NCBI GenBank assembly: GCA_964652645.1
Contig: CAZZCS010000001.1
Location: 1 to 64,000, forward strand
Reading direction: 5' to 3'
DNA from: CAZZCS01 sp964652645
GTDB taxonomy: Bacteria; Cloacimonadota; Cloacimonadia; Cloacimonadales; Cloacimonadaceae
Length of the DNA stretch: 64,000 nt
Below are positions 1 to 8,690 of the stretch, in pieces. The stretch's first letter is position 1. Each line of letters starts with the position of its first letter. The notes below the pieces were generated by a model. That model was not told the DNA's origin. It was given only the letters and a program-made list of their open reading frames with translations, and ran no database searches. Made by a program: the position numbers and the translations under genes.

Positions 1-95
1 CCCTCTCTTAGTTCTTTTTCAGCTACCAGGTAAAAACCCAGTACTTCCCTGCCTACATGCTCGTGCAGGTCTTTGACGTTTATATGCTTTTCCAT
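1..95 (-). CDS. Partial N-terminus of a YhaM-like OB-fold/HD 3'-5' exoribonuclease (tentative)
   Basis: An open frame starts at an ATG at 95 and runs off the left edge, giving about 31 residues that begin MEKHINVKDLHEHVGREV and continue with GFYLVAEKELREG. An AGGA lies about 11 bases upstream of the ATG. The phrase 'v..f.Lv..kelReg' resembles the start of the OB-fold domain of YhaM/CBF1-type 3'-5' exoribonucleases, which degrade short RNA and usually carry a C-terminal HD domain. This identification rests on a short match by eye. The gene follows the secreted protein at 109-2046 on the same strand by 13 bases, so it is probably co-transcribed as the last visible member of that unit. Confidence 0.45.
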   Translation of the reverse strand, partial: MEKHINVKDLHEHVGREVLGFYLVAEKELRE

Positions 96-108
96 AATAT
101 CTGTTTTC

Positions 109-2046
109 CTATTTGATGACGCTAAACTTCTTGCTGATACTGCTTCTGCGGCCTTGTCTATCTGTTGATGTGGCCTTCATGATATAAATCCCTGAGGAGC
201 CAAATTCTATATCCTGGAGTGTGATTTCATTGTCTATAAAGTCTTGCTTTTGCAGCATCGAGCTATATATCCTTTGCCCCCGGAGATTGTAGATTGATAT
301 TGAGAGATCTGCCCAATCCTTACTGTCCGAAAGGTTCAACTTCACATGATCCCTGGATCGAATTGGATTGGGGTACACAGAGAGCAGCGGCGGGGTTTGA
401 ACTGGATCTGAAACACTGGTTCCGGAGTCAAATTGAGCTATCTCCGAGAAGAGAATCTCCTTAGTGGCAGTGTGCTGGAGCCAATAGACCACGGCATAAT
501 TGGCATGTAGTGTAGTGAAATCAGTATTTGACAAGCTAAAGCTGTACTGCCTTTGAATAGAGGATTCGTAGCCCAGGCCAGAGTTGATGGTGTCCCGATA
601 TGCAATCCAGCGGTCAAAGACCAATCTCGTTTCAGAATTGAGCACGTGTTTTTTAAAGAGACCTATGTAAAATCTTGATCCCGTCATCAGATTCAAGTCC
701 TGAGTGGTATGATACAGTCTGGTTCTATTATTGCTGAGGGTGATATCAACTCCGATCATCTCCCCCTGCTCCGGGATACTAAACCTGCAGCTCGATTCGG
801 AAATAAAGGTTTTTCTTTGACGCATCTGTTCTGCCAGAAGAAGATAATCGGAGGTATATGTATCCTGATAACCGATTATCTGATTATCGCCACCAATCAC
901 CGATCTGGGAAGAGAATTATACCCGTACCAGTTAAAGCGTTGAGATGCTCCCATGCTATATAGAGTATCCCCGGCCACGGGAAAATAGTAGAGGGGTCTC
1001 AGGTTTGGTTGATCGGCTTGATCCTGCAGGTTTGAGATGTGGTCTATGTTTGCATTGCGCAGGAAATTTTCAGCCAGATGATACTCAACCTCTTCGGTAA
1101 AGACTTTCTTGTACTTAACTATAGTATTATTGCCTGAAGGCTCAATCCCATCCAGAAAACTGGAAAGAACAGCTCTTACTCTTAACTGCGTGGCATAAGA
1201 AGGCAAGCGAACGGGGTTTTGACCAAAACCAGCAGAGCTTGCATCTATTACAGTATACTCGTGTGGCAGCAGAGAGGGAAGATTTATCTCCAGGTAAAAA
1301 TCATCAGTGGGCGTGAGAGGCGTGGAAACCAGAAGTTCAATTCGTGCTCCTGTAATGGTCTGATCAGAATGGTTGTAAATCCTGTAAACTGGGTTCACTT
1401 CCCGATCAGGGATCAAATCTCCTTCCAGATCAAAGCTTACTAACCTCAGATCTACATCACTGAGAACAAACTCGCCAATCACTCCAAAATTGAGCTCACA
1501 ATTGTACCCTCCAGCTTGCATGCTTTGGTAATAGGGGATGGTCACGTTGCTATTCAGATAATAGCTTCTACTGCCCCCACCAATGGATGCAGAAATATAG
1601 GGCCCATAAAAGTTCGTCTGATAAGTCACAATCATCCAGACAATCTCTACCTGAAGCGGTTCGTCGAACTCAATCTCCATCAGATTTTGAGTCACTATTG
1701 CCTCAGCAGCACGAAGTGGCGCTGCGGCCAGAGGTTGCCCCCCCTGATCTTCAAAGAGCTCTACCAGGACATTATTACCAAGATTGGGAAAATAGATCTG
1801 GGCTTTGCGAATCTCAAATTGCGACTCACTCATCGTGGGATAGACCTCGCGGAAATTGAATCTCACTGCCCACTTATTGGCCCCATACCAGTGAAGATCG
1901 TCTCTATTTTCGTGATAGGCAAATGTATATTCCCGGCTATCCTCGACAAGCTGATGACCAGAACCCTCGATTGATGAGATGCCCTGAATCCTGCAAACAG
2001 CCAGCAGAACAATCCAGATAAGGGCGAACTTGACGTATCTAAACAT
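109..2046 (-). CDS. Secreted protein with Por/T9SS-type C-terminal sorting domain
   Basis: This 645-residue protein starts with a hydrophobic signal peptide (FALIWIVLLAVCRIQG) after a short basic N-terminus. The body is beta-rich, with no catalytic motif I can recognise. The last ~90 residues form a sorting-type domain: a YPNPI motif, then IYNLRGQRIYS, then SSGIYIMKA, ending in basic KKFSVIK. In the FCB superphylum such tails direct export through the type IX (Por) system and are often cleaved or linked to the cell surface. The start overlaps the last 8 bases of ribF, so the gene is translationally coupled to a housekeeping operon. The substrate or binding function is unknown. Confidence 0.8.
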   Translation of the reverse strand: MFRYVKFALIWIVLLAVCRIQGISSIEGSGHQLVEDSREYTFAYHENRDDLHWYGANKWAVRFNFREVYPTMSESQFEIRKAQIYFPNLGNNVLVELFEDQGGQPLAAAPLRAAEAIVTQNLMEIEFDEPLQVEIVWMIVTYQTNFYGPYISASIGGGSRSYYLNSNVTIPYYQSMQAGGYNCELNFGVIGEFVLSDVDLRLVSFDLEGDLIPDREVNPVYRIYNHSDQTITGARIELLVSTPLTPTDDFYLEINLPSLLPHEYTVIDASSAGFGQNPVRLPSYATQLRVRAVLSSFLDGIEPSGNNTIVKYKKVFTEEVEYHLAENFLRNANIDHISNLQDQADQPNLRPLYYFPVAGDTLYSMGASQRFNWYGYNSLPRSVIGGDNQIIGYQDTYTSDYLLLAEQMRQRKTFISESSCRFSIPEQGEMIGVDITLSNNRTRLYHTTQDLNLMTGSRFYIGLFKKHVLNSETRLVFDRWIAYRDTINSGLGYESSIQRQYSFSLSNTDFTTLHANYAVVYWLQHTATKEILFSEIAQFDSGTSVSDPVQTPPLLSVYPNPIRSRDHVKLNLSDSKDWADLSISIYNLRGQRIYSSMLQKQDFIDNEITLQDIEFGSSGIYIMKATSTDRQGRRSSISKKFSVIK

Positions 2047-2935
2047 GGCTGATCTGGTCTCTGGCCAGGCTCAAATCGTGACGCATAGCATCTATCAGCT
2101 CTTGTTTGGAGCCAAATTTTTTCTCGTCTCTAAATCGCTTTATCATCTCAATCTCTATCTCCATGCCATATAGATTTCCCTCAAAATCGATTACGAAAGT
2201 CTCGATCTCGTCCACCAGGCTGGGTTTCAAGGTTGGGCTCTTGCCGATATTTGTCAATCCAAAATATACGTCTTGGTCAATATGGACTTTGCAGAGATAG
2301 ATCCCAGACCTTGGAATCAATTGGAATTGATCCAGAGGAACTATATTCGCCGTCGGGAATCCCAAATCCCGGCCCAGGCCCTTACCGGAAGCAACCTGAC
2401 CCCGGATCTTGTAAGGTCTATTGAGCAGGAGATTGGCCGTGTCAAGATTTCCGTCTGAAAGCATGTTCCTGATCATAGTACTGCTCACCGGTTTTTTATT
2501 GTGGTTGAGGGCATTTACATACATTGTATCATAGCCCCCAAACTTACGTTTCTTCCGCAAAAAGGCAAAAGTACCCTGCCTCTTATGGCCAAAATGCGAG
2601 TCATAGCCCACCACTATCGTCTGAGGTTGATGAGGCTTCACGATGAAGTCTTCAAGAAACTTCTCAGCCCCGACTTTTGAAAATTCATCAGTGAAGGCCA
2701 GGATCTCCACCTGATCTATCCCGCAGGATTTGATCATTTCGATCTTATCCGCAAGTGGCGTCAGGATTCTGAGTCCCTGTTCCGGTCGAAGTACCTGGGA
2801 AGGATGGCGATCGTAGGTTATTGCTACCGAGCGAAGCCCCGACCGTTTTGCTGTGATGCTTACTTTGGTTAACAATCTCTGATGCCCGACGTGGACCCCA
2901 TCGAAAGTGCCGATAGTAACTATTGATCTGTTCAT
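2039..2935 (-). CDS. ribF: Bifunctional riboflavin kinase / FAD synthetase
   Basis: RibF phosphorylates riboflavin to FMN and then adenylylates FMN to FAD in the cytoplasm. The 298 residues match the usual ~300. The N-terminal nucleotidyltransferase domain carries TIGTFDGVHVGHQRLL (near residues 6-21) and a later SSTMIRNML stretch. The C-terminal flavokinase domain carries GLGRDLGFPTANI, with the PTAN motif that binds phosphate and Mg2+, and GIYLCKV. The ATG start lies 3 bases beyond the truB stop. Linkage of ribF to truB downstream of infB-rbfA is common in bacteria, which supports the call. The last 8 bases overlap the next gene. Confidence 0.96.
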   Translation of the reverse strand: MNRSIVTIGTFDGVHVGHQRLLTKVSITAKRSGLRSVAITYDRHPSQVLRPEQGLRILTPLADKIEMIKSCGIDQVEILAFTDEFSKVGAEKFLEDFIVKPHQPQTIVVGYDSHFGHKRQGTFAFLRKKRKFGGYDTMYVNALNHNKKPVSSTMIRNMLSDGNLDTANLLLNRPYKIRGQVASGKGLGRDLGFPTANIVPLDQFQLIPRSGIYLCKVHIDQDVYFGLTNIGKSPTLKPSLVDEIETFVIDFEGNLYGMEIEIEMIKRFRDEKKFGSKQELIDAMRHDLSLARDQISHV

Positions 2936-2938
2936 GTC

Positions 2939-3814
2939 TTATACCAAATTCATTTTGGGATGGAGTTTCCCATCCTGTCTATTTGCGATACTGCGTATCG
3001 TCTGCTGTGAATCCATCACTATGATCTGCCAGGCATCCTGACCAGCGTTTTCTATAAACCTGCCAGCTCGTAGCTCATCAAGCTCATCGTTCGTCAATTG
3101 CAGGATTGTAAAACCTTCAAACAATTTTGGGACAGGATATATATAGCTGCTCCAGTTTTGCTCATCAAGCAAGTCCAGGGAGGTGCTACTTTCCAAAGGA
3201 ACAGTATTGATGGCAGTCCGTTTCAGCTGGCTGGTATGCCCCACTGTACCCAGAAAGCTGGCAATCCACTCACTGAGACTGCGGATATATGTACCCTTGG
3301 AGACTCTACAGCTATACCTGAGGTATGGTGCGTCGTAGCTATTGATCTCAAACTCATGGATTCTAACTTCACGCTCCGGAATCTCAACGTATTCGTTCTT
3401 TCTGGCGTATTCATAGGCCCTTTTTCCGGCGATTTTAACTGCTGAGTATTGGGGAATTGGCAGCTTTTCCAAGGATAACACAGCATTGGCAAGCTCGCTA
3501 AACGAGCTCTCGTCAACCTGATTAGCGCTGGTTTTGACAACCTGGCCAGTATTGTCTCCGCTATCTGTCTGTTCTCCAAACTTCATTTCCACCTCATAGG
3601 TTTTATCAGCGGATTCCAGCAAATTGCAGAGCCTGGTATAGCTATTCAAACTATAGATCATGAGTCCGCTGGCAAAGGGATCAAGTGTGCCTGTATGCCC
3701 CATCTTCCGGATAGAGGTGATCTTTCGCAATCTACGAATCACGTCAAAGGAGCTGAGACCGACGGGTTTGTCGATCAGTAAAAAGCCCGGGATAGGGTTG
3801 CTAGTTTGCTTCAT
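2939..3814 (-). CDS. truB: tRNA pseudouridine(55) synthase TruB
   Basis: TruB converts U55 to pseudouridine in the T-loop of tRNAs. The protein is 291 residues from the ATG at 3814; a TTG directly before it (3817) is an alternative start. The catalytic motif GHTGTLDPFASG has the nucleophilic Asp near residue 45, and the N-terminal GFLLIDKPVGLSS is the family signature. CRVSKGTYIRSL is the conserved mid-domain block, and a short C-terminal PUA-like region follows. The start overlaps the end of nrnA by about 14 bases, indicating coupling. It belongs to the nrnA-truB-ribF part of the operon. Confidence 0.96.
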   Translation of the reverse strand: MKQTSNPIPGFLLIDKPVGLSSFDVIRRLRKITSIRKMGHTGTLDPFASGLMIYSLNSYTRLCNLLESADKTYEVEMKFGEQTDSGDNTGQVVKTSANQVDESSFSELANAVLSLEKLPIPQYSAVKIAGKRAYEYARKNEYVEIPEREVRIHEFEINSYDAPYLRYSCRVSKGTYIRSLSEWIASFLGTVGHTSQLKRTAINTVPLESSTSLDLLDEQNWSSYIYPVPKLFEGFTILQLTNDELDELRAGRFIENAGQDAWQIIVMDSQQTIRSIANRQDGKLHPKMNLV

Positions 3815-4793
3815 CAAGCAGTTCCAATTCTGCGCTCACTCTGGCTATTAACTCTGCCTTGATCTCTTCCAGCTTCCCCTCGATTGTAAAACCGGAGGCA
3901 TTCTTGTGGCCACCGCCATTATAGTCTACAGCGATTGAATTAACGTTTAGAACCAACGATCTGAGACTGCTACGGAATCTGCCAGGGATTTCCTCACGGA
4001 GATAAACAATGGCATCGACTCCCTTCAAACCCTGTACCCATCTCGTGATATTAGAGCTCTCGGTATCGCGCATCCCACAGCTTTGGGCCATTTCGAGAGT
4101 GGAATACATGTATAGGATCCGGCCGTTCAGGAAGGTCTCCAAAGTAGATAGGGTATAGCCCACAAACTTCATCTCTGCCGGATAGTATCGATCGAAGAAG
4201 CTGCTATACATCTGCTGGGGTATCATACCCCAGCTCTGCAGGATGGCACTAACCTCGTAGGCTTCAGCATTGGTATTGAGGTTCCTGAAGTTATTAGTAT
4301 CATTCAAAATCGTAGTGTAGATGCAATCTGCCACGTATTTCCTGTCATTTAAGGGCAGCTTATCAATATCCTCTCTAAAAGCATTAAAGAGGATCACGCC
4401 TGTAGAAACGTGCATTGTATTTATATAGTAATAGTCATTGGGAATCAATGAGTTTTCTTGCTCGTGATGATCTAGCAGGATTACTCTTTGGGCCTTGGCC
4501 AGCATTGCTTTTCTAGGTCCCAGACGACCCTCGCTATTGCAATCCATGATAATGAGAAGTTCGCAGTCCAGACTATCTTCAAAGAGCACGATGTCTGCCC
4601 CTTTAGCTAGCTCTGAGAACTGATCCGGATACGCCTCATCGAGGATAATCTGAGATTTAATCTGGTACCCCCGGAGAATTCTATGCAAGGCGAGATTTGC
4701 GCAAAAACCATCTCCATCAGGATTTACATGGGACATAATCCCTATCCTGGCATAGCCACTGATACCTTTTAGGATTTGCTCTTTCAATTCCAC
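3801..4793 (-). CDS. nrnA: DHH/DHHA1 phosphoesterase, NrnA-like oligoribonuclease/pAp phosphatase
   Basis: NrnA-type enzymes hydrolyse short oligoribonucleotides and 3'-phosphoadenosine 5'-phosphate using Mn2+. The DHH domain shows HVNPDGDG, an aspartate-rich IIMDCNSEGRLG block and the DHHEQEN motif. The C-terminal DHHA1 domain ends in GGGHKNASGFTIEG. I place the start at a GTG (4793), preceded by AGGA at good distance, giving 330 residues. A longer reading from TTG at 4817 would begin inside the U-tract of the terminator hairpin at 4809-4842, so I think it is wrong. The gene precedes truB, with which it overlaps. Confidence 0.9.
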   Translation of the reverse strand: MELKEQILKGISGYARIGIMSHVNPDGDGFCANLALHRILRGYQIKSQIILDEAYPDQFSELAKGADIVLFEDSLDCELLIIMDCNSEGRLGPRKAMLAKAQRVILLDHHEQENSLIPNDYYYINTMHVSTGVILFNAFREDIDKLPLNDRKYVADCIYTTILNDTNNFRNLNTNAEAYEVSAILQSWGMIPQQMYSSFFDRYYPAEMKFVGYTLSTLETFLNGRILYMYSTLEMAQSCGMRDTESSNITRWVQGLKGVDAIVYLREEIPGRFRSSLRSLVLNVNSIAVDYNGGGHKNASGFTIEGKLEEIKAELIARVSAELELLDEAN

Positions 4794-4808
4794 TCTTCTA
4801 TTCCTGTA

Positions 4809-4842
4809 CAAAATCAAAAGAATCGCCGCAGTGCGACGATTC
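4809..4842 (-). terminator. Rho-independent terminator between rbfA and nrnA
   Basis: On the minus strand a 10-bp stem (arms 4833-4842 and 4820-4829, one G-U pair, 3-base loop) is followed by a T-rich run, TTTTGATTTT. It lies after the rbfA stop and directly before nrnA. It would end or attenuate the rimP-rbfA transcript. Confidence 0.75.
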
Positions 4843-4880
4843 CCTAAGTTCTATCTGATCTGTTCAATGAGATTCAGGCT

Positions 4881-5354
4881 TTAGTCCTCTTCTTCCTCAT
4901 CATCAAAATCGTCGTAGTCTTCTTCATCGTCATCGTAGTCATAATACTCATCATCATCCAGATAATCGTCTATATCGATGTCCGGATCATAATCTGCATC
5001 ATCATCATCAAAATCACCTTTGACAGAGAGTATGAGTTTTTCGACTTGCTCTGCTCTATCTTCTGTCTCGTCGTAATAGTATGATAATTCTGGTATTGTT
5101 CTCATAATATTGGCTCCTGCGATTATTTTCTTGAAAAAACCTGAACTCTTTATCAACTGCTGTTTGATCTCATCATGACTGAGAGGGTTGTTAAAATGTG
5201 AAAAGTATAGCTTTGCATAACGCAGGTCTTTTGAGATCACAACCTCAGTAATAGTGACCCACTCCAGACGGGGGTCATTCATCTTCTGAGTCAAAGCTGT
5301 ATTGATCAGCTTCTTCAGTTCATTTTGCAACCTTGGTATGCGATATGATTTCAT
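4881..5354 (-). CDS. rbfA: 30S ribosome-binding factor A with a long acidic tail
   Basis: RbfA binds the 30S subunit late in maturation and helps process 16S rRNA. Residues 1-112 form the usual KH-like domain (MKSYRIPRLQNELKKLI, DPRLEWVTITEVVISKDLRYAKLYFS, PELSYYYDETEDRAEQVEKL). Residues 113-157 are an extension made almost only of Asp, Glu and Tyr, encoded by GAT/GAC/GAA-rich sequence. Typical RbfA proteins are 115-135 residues, so the tail is an addition. The ATG abuts the infB stop (TAA then ATG), so translation is coupled. A terminator follows the gene. Confidence 0.95.
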   Translation of the reverse strand: MKSYRIPRLQNELKKLINTALTQKMNDPRLEWVTITEVVISKDLRYAKLYFSHFNNPLSHDEIKQQLIKSSGFFKKIIAGANIMRTIPELSYYYDETEDRAEQVEKLILSVKGDFDDDDADYDPDIDIDDYLDDDEYYDYDDDEEDYDDFDDEEEED

Positions 5355-8111
5355 TTATAGCTTCTTTTCAATCTGTTGAACCACGTAAAACTCCAGAATA
5401 TCTCCATCTTTGATATCCTGATAATTGCGCAGGGTCAGCCCGCATTCGGTACCAGCGCGCACTTCTTTGACGTCGTTTTGATAGTGCTTCAGAGATGTAA
5501 GCTCATCTTCTTGAATCTGCACGTCGTTGCGATAAATTCTCACCTTACAATTACGTTGGATAACTCCACGCTCGACATAACAGCCAGCAATCGGAGGCAG
5601 CTTTTTGATTCTAAAGATTTGTTTGATCACGGCCGAGCCGATAATCTGATCCTGGAAAGTAGGAGCCAGCATGCCCTCAAGAGCACTTTTTATATCCTCA
5701 ATTGCGTCATAGATCACCTGATAGAGTTTGATTTCGACGCCCTCATCCTCGGCAAGCTTGCGAGCTTGTTGAGAGGCGCGAACGTAGAATCCAAGGATTA
5801 TGGCATCTGATGCTGAAGCCAGGCTCACATCAGCTTCATTGATACCACCTACACTCTTGTGGATGATGCTTACCTGTACTTCCTCGTTGGAAAGCTTCTG
5901 CAGAGAATCCGCGACGGCTTCGGCAGAGCCATCAGTATCTGTCTTGAGAATGACGTTCAGCTCGTTTACTTGCTTCTCTTTAATCCTGGCAAAGATGTTG
6001 TTCAAGGAAGACTTGTTCTGGTATTTCTCGCGCTCCAGGCGGATTTGAGTACGCTCCGAACTGATGGATCTGGCTGTTCTATCGTCTTCCACCTGATTTA
6101 GTACGTCTCCAGCTTTGGGAGTACCGGATAGGCCGTAAAGTCTTGCCACATCGGAAGGGAAGATTTCTTTGATCTCGGTTCCTCTTTCGTTCTCCATTTT
6201 ACGAACGCGTCCAAAAACAGCTCCACACACTACAATATCACCCTTGCAAAGAGTACCTTCTCTCAGAAGAATAGTGGCAATCGCACCCATTCTCGGATCT
6301 ATCTGAGCTTCGATTACTATGGCTTCGGCTGGTACTTCCCGTCTGGCTTTCAGTTCCATCATGTCTGCCGTAATAAGGATCAGTTCGATCAGATTCAAGA
6401 TCCCTTCACCAGTAACAACTGAGGTTTTGCACCAGGAGACATCTCCGCCGTAACCATCGAGATAAACTCCTTGCTCCAGTAGACTTGCGATTGTCTTATC
6501 GATATTGGCCTCTGGAAGGTCTATCTTGTTTATGGCAACGATCATGGTGACGCCAGCAGCTTTGGCATGGTCGATGGCTTCCTTGGTTTGGGGCTTAACG
6601 CCTTCAGTGGCAGCGACAACGATGATCGCTATATCCGTCACATTGGCACCACGGGCACGCATCGCTGTAAAGGCTTCATGGCCGGGTGTATCAAGGAAGG
6701 TGATCTTGTGTTTGTTTACCTCTATTTGATAGGCACCGATATGCTGGGTAATACCTCCGGACTCGCCACCGACAATATTGGTATTGCGGATATAATCCAG
6801 GATGGAGGTCTTGCCATGATCTACGTGCCCCATGATTGTCACAACTGGAGGTCTTGGTTCTGAGGCAATCTCGTCGTAACTCTCTCTGGTTTTCTCGAGA
6901 ATATCAGCGCCGTATTCATCTTCGAACTCAAATTCAAATTTGAACTCGTCGCAGATCATTTCCAGAGAATCCCGATCCAGCCTTTGGTTCATGGTAACAA
7001 GCTGTCCCATTACAAAGAATTTGGAGATAATCTCGGCTGGGCCTACATTCATGATTTTGGCCAATTCACTTACTGATGTGAATTCTCGAATCACGACAGC
7101 CCCGGAACCGCTATCCTGCACCTGTTGTGCTTCACGGTGATACTTCTTCCGCTTGGAGGTCTTCTGCATGGTTTTCTTGATATTTCTGGAAATTTGAGCT
7201 TCGTCTATTTCGACTGGTTCAGCCAGTTTCTGTTTGGTCTTCTTGGTGCTTTGGATGATCGCTTTTTTGTGTTTGCTCTTATCTCCCAGCTCTTCATGGC
7301 TTACTTTGGCCTTACCAAATTTCTTTGATTCCAGATCTTTTGCCACATCAGCCGGAGCAGGAACTGCCTTGGGAACGAAAGCAGGGGCTGAATCTGGCTT
7401 GCGTCTGAATTCGCCAGGTTTCCGGTTTGGATCTGGCTTTTGAAATCTATTTCCGGCGGGGGCTCCACCTTCACGAGGTGGGCGACTGCTGGGTCTTGGA
7501 GCATTTCTGTCCTGACCACGGGAGGGGTCCTGGCTTCTCTGGGTATCCATATATGATCTGGGTTTTCTTTTATCCTGGGCTTCGCCAGGGGCAGGTTTGT
7601 ATTCAAACTGTTTGTATGGAGTCCTGATTTCCACGATATTGGGCGCGGGCTTTGCGGCTTTGGGAGCTGCTTCATTGATCGCGGCTGGAGTATCTTCCAC
7701 CTTTGCTTCTTCAGGTTCAACGGCTTTTTCAGGCTCTTCTTCAGTATGCTGAAGGGGAATACGCCTGGCAGGTTTTTCCTTGGGAGCAGCTGGCTTTGCG
7801 GGGGGCTCTTCGACCACAGCCTCCTGAACAGGCTCTTCTACTGGAGCAGGTGGAGCTGTTTCCTCAGGACTTTCTTCCTGTTTGTGTCTGGCAGCCTGTT
7901 TCATTTCCACGAAACGCTTTCTGTCCTTTTCTGCACGCTTTTCGGCATCGATTTGCTCGTTGTACTTAAATCTTATCTTCTGTGCTATATCTTCATCTAT
8001 CAAGCTCATGTGGCTCTTTGTGATAACACCCAGATCTACCAGATGTTTCTTCAGCGCCATTGTGCTGATTTTGAGTTCCTTTGCCAATTCGTGTACTCTT
8101 ATTTGCTGCAA
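5355..8111 (-). CDS. infB: Translation initiation factor IF-2
   Basis: IF-2 is the GTPase that brings initiator tRNA to the 30S subunit and promotes subunit joining. I chose the TTG at 8111, which follows GGAGG at proper spacing and gives MQQIRVHELAKELKIS, the usual IF-2 N-terminus; the protein is 918 residues. A TTG ten codons further upstream is less likely. Order of parts: IF2_N domain, a ~300-residue low-complexity Glu/Pro/Ala/Lys linker, a second IF2_N-like stretch, then the G domain (GHVDHGKTSILDYIR, DTPGHEAF, NKIDLPEAN) and the domain II-IV region to the C-terminus. The start overlaps ylxQ by 13 bases, and rbfA follows without a gap. Confidence 0.97.
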   Translation of the reverse strand: MQQIRVHELAKELKISTMALKKHLVDLGVITKSHMSLIDEDIAQKIRFKYNEQIDAEKRAEKDRKRFVEMKQAARHKQEESPEETAPPAPVEEPVQEAVVEEPPAKPAAPKEKPARRIPLQHTEEEPEKAVEPEEAKVEDTPAAINEAAPKAAKPAPNIVEIRTPYKQFEYKPAPGEAQDKRKPRSYMDTQRSQDPSRGQDRNAPRPSSRPPREGGAPAGNRFQKPDPNRKPGEFRRKPDSAPAFVPKAVPAPADVAKDLESKKFGKAKVSHEELGDKSKHKKAIIQSTKKTKQKLAEPVEIDEAQISRNIKKTMQKTSKRKKYHREAQQVQDSGSGAVVIREFTSVSELAKIMNVGPAEIISKFFVMGQLVTMNQRLDRDSLEMICDEFKFEFEFEDEYGADILEKTRESYDEIASEPRPPVVTIMGHVDHGKTSILDYIRNTNIVGGESGGITQHIGAYQIEVNKHKITFLDTPGHEAFTAMRARGANVTDIAIIVVAATEGVKPQTKEAIDHAKAAGVTMIVAINKIDLPEANIDKTIASLLEQGVYLDGYGGDVSWCKTSVVTGEGILNLIELILITADMMELKARREVPAEAIVIEAQIDPRMGAIATILLREGTLCKGDIVVCGAVFGRVRKMENERGTEIKEIFPSDVARLYGLSGTPKAGDVLNQVEDDRTARSISSERTQIRLEREKYQNKSSLNNIFARIKEKQVNELNVILKTDTDGSAEAVADSLQKLSNEEVQVSIIHKSVGGINEADVSLASASDAIILGFYVRASQQARKLAEDEGVEIKLYQVIYDAIEDIKSALEGMLAPTFQDQIIGSAVIKQIFRIKKLPPIAGCYVERGVIQRNCKVRIYRNDVQIQEDELTSLKHYQNDVKEVRAGTECGLTLRNYQDIKDGDILEFYVVQQIEKKL

Positions 8112-8446
8112 GGTTCCTCCACTTTTTCCTCTGCTGTCCAATAATCCAGGATTTTGACAGCAAACTGCTTATCCATTAAGCCGATAATACCAGTCATCGG
8201 CAACCCAAGAGCCTGGCTAAAAATCTCTTGTGTCCCCAGACTGATAACGGGTATTTTATGATCCATCTCCTCTACGGCTTTGGTAAGCTTTGAGGCAGAT
8301 TTGTCTGAAAGATCAGTTGCCAGTACGATCAAACGTACTTGTTTTCTATTCATACTGCGTAAGCAAGCATCAAAGCCATGAACAATCTTTCCGGCTTTGC
8401 GGGCAAACTGCAGTAAATTTACTATCTTATCTTCTCTGTTCGACAC
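8099..8446 (-). CDS. ylxQ: YlxQ-like L7Ae-family RNA-binding protein
   Basis: This 115-residue protein resembles the L7Ae/L30e/YlxQ family, small K-turn RNA-binding proteins encoded between ylxR and infB in many bacteria. The match is KIVNLLQFARKAGKIVHGFDAC near the N-terminus, VRLIVLATDLSDKSASKL in the middle and the IPVISLGTQEIFSQALG segment. The start is a GTG at 8446, supported by AGG five bases upstream within the end of ylxR. Its exact role is not established; gene order is the main support. The C-terminus overlaps the infB start. Confidence 0.88.
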   Translation of the reverse strand: MSNREDKIVNLLQFARKAGKIVHGFDACLRSMNRKQVRLIVLATDLSDKSASKLTKAVEEMDHKIPVISLGTQEIFSQALGLPMTGIIGLMDKQFAVKILDYWTAEEKVEEPCSK

Positions 8447-8447
8447 T

Positions 8448-8687
8448 TTACCTGACTGTCTTTATCTGACGGCGTTGAAACCGTTTCAACCATTTTGCCA
8501 GGCCAATCTTGCACTCTGCTGCGTCGCAAAGATAAAACTTCCTGTGGGGCAGCACTCTCTTTGTGTCAAAGACAAGACCATCACCCATGGTGAAAAAATT
8601 TAACAGCTTCATGCAGTCAATCTTTTTTTTACAAACCACGCAAGTTCGTATGGGAACGTGCCCGGCTTTACTATTTATATTTGGCAT
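8448..8687 (-). CDS. ylxR: YlxR (DUF448) family protein
   Basis: A 79-residue basic protein with the family signature HVPIRTCVVCKKK at residues 10-22. It also has a conserved LNFFTMGDGLVFD strand region and RKFYLCDAAEC near the C-terminus. YlxR proteins are small nucleic-acid-binding proteins encoded between nusA and ylxQ/infB; their precise role is unclear. The four visible Cys (two CxxC-like pairs) may bind a metal, which is inference. The gene starts 3 bases after the nusA stop. Confidence 0.9.
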   Translation of the reverse strand: MPNINSKAGHVPIRTCVVCKKKIDCMKLLNFFTMGDGLVFDTKRVLPHRKFYLCDAAECKIGLAKWLKRFQRRQIKTVR

Positions 8688-8690
8688 TCT

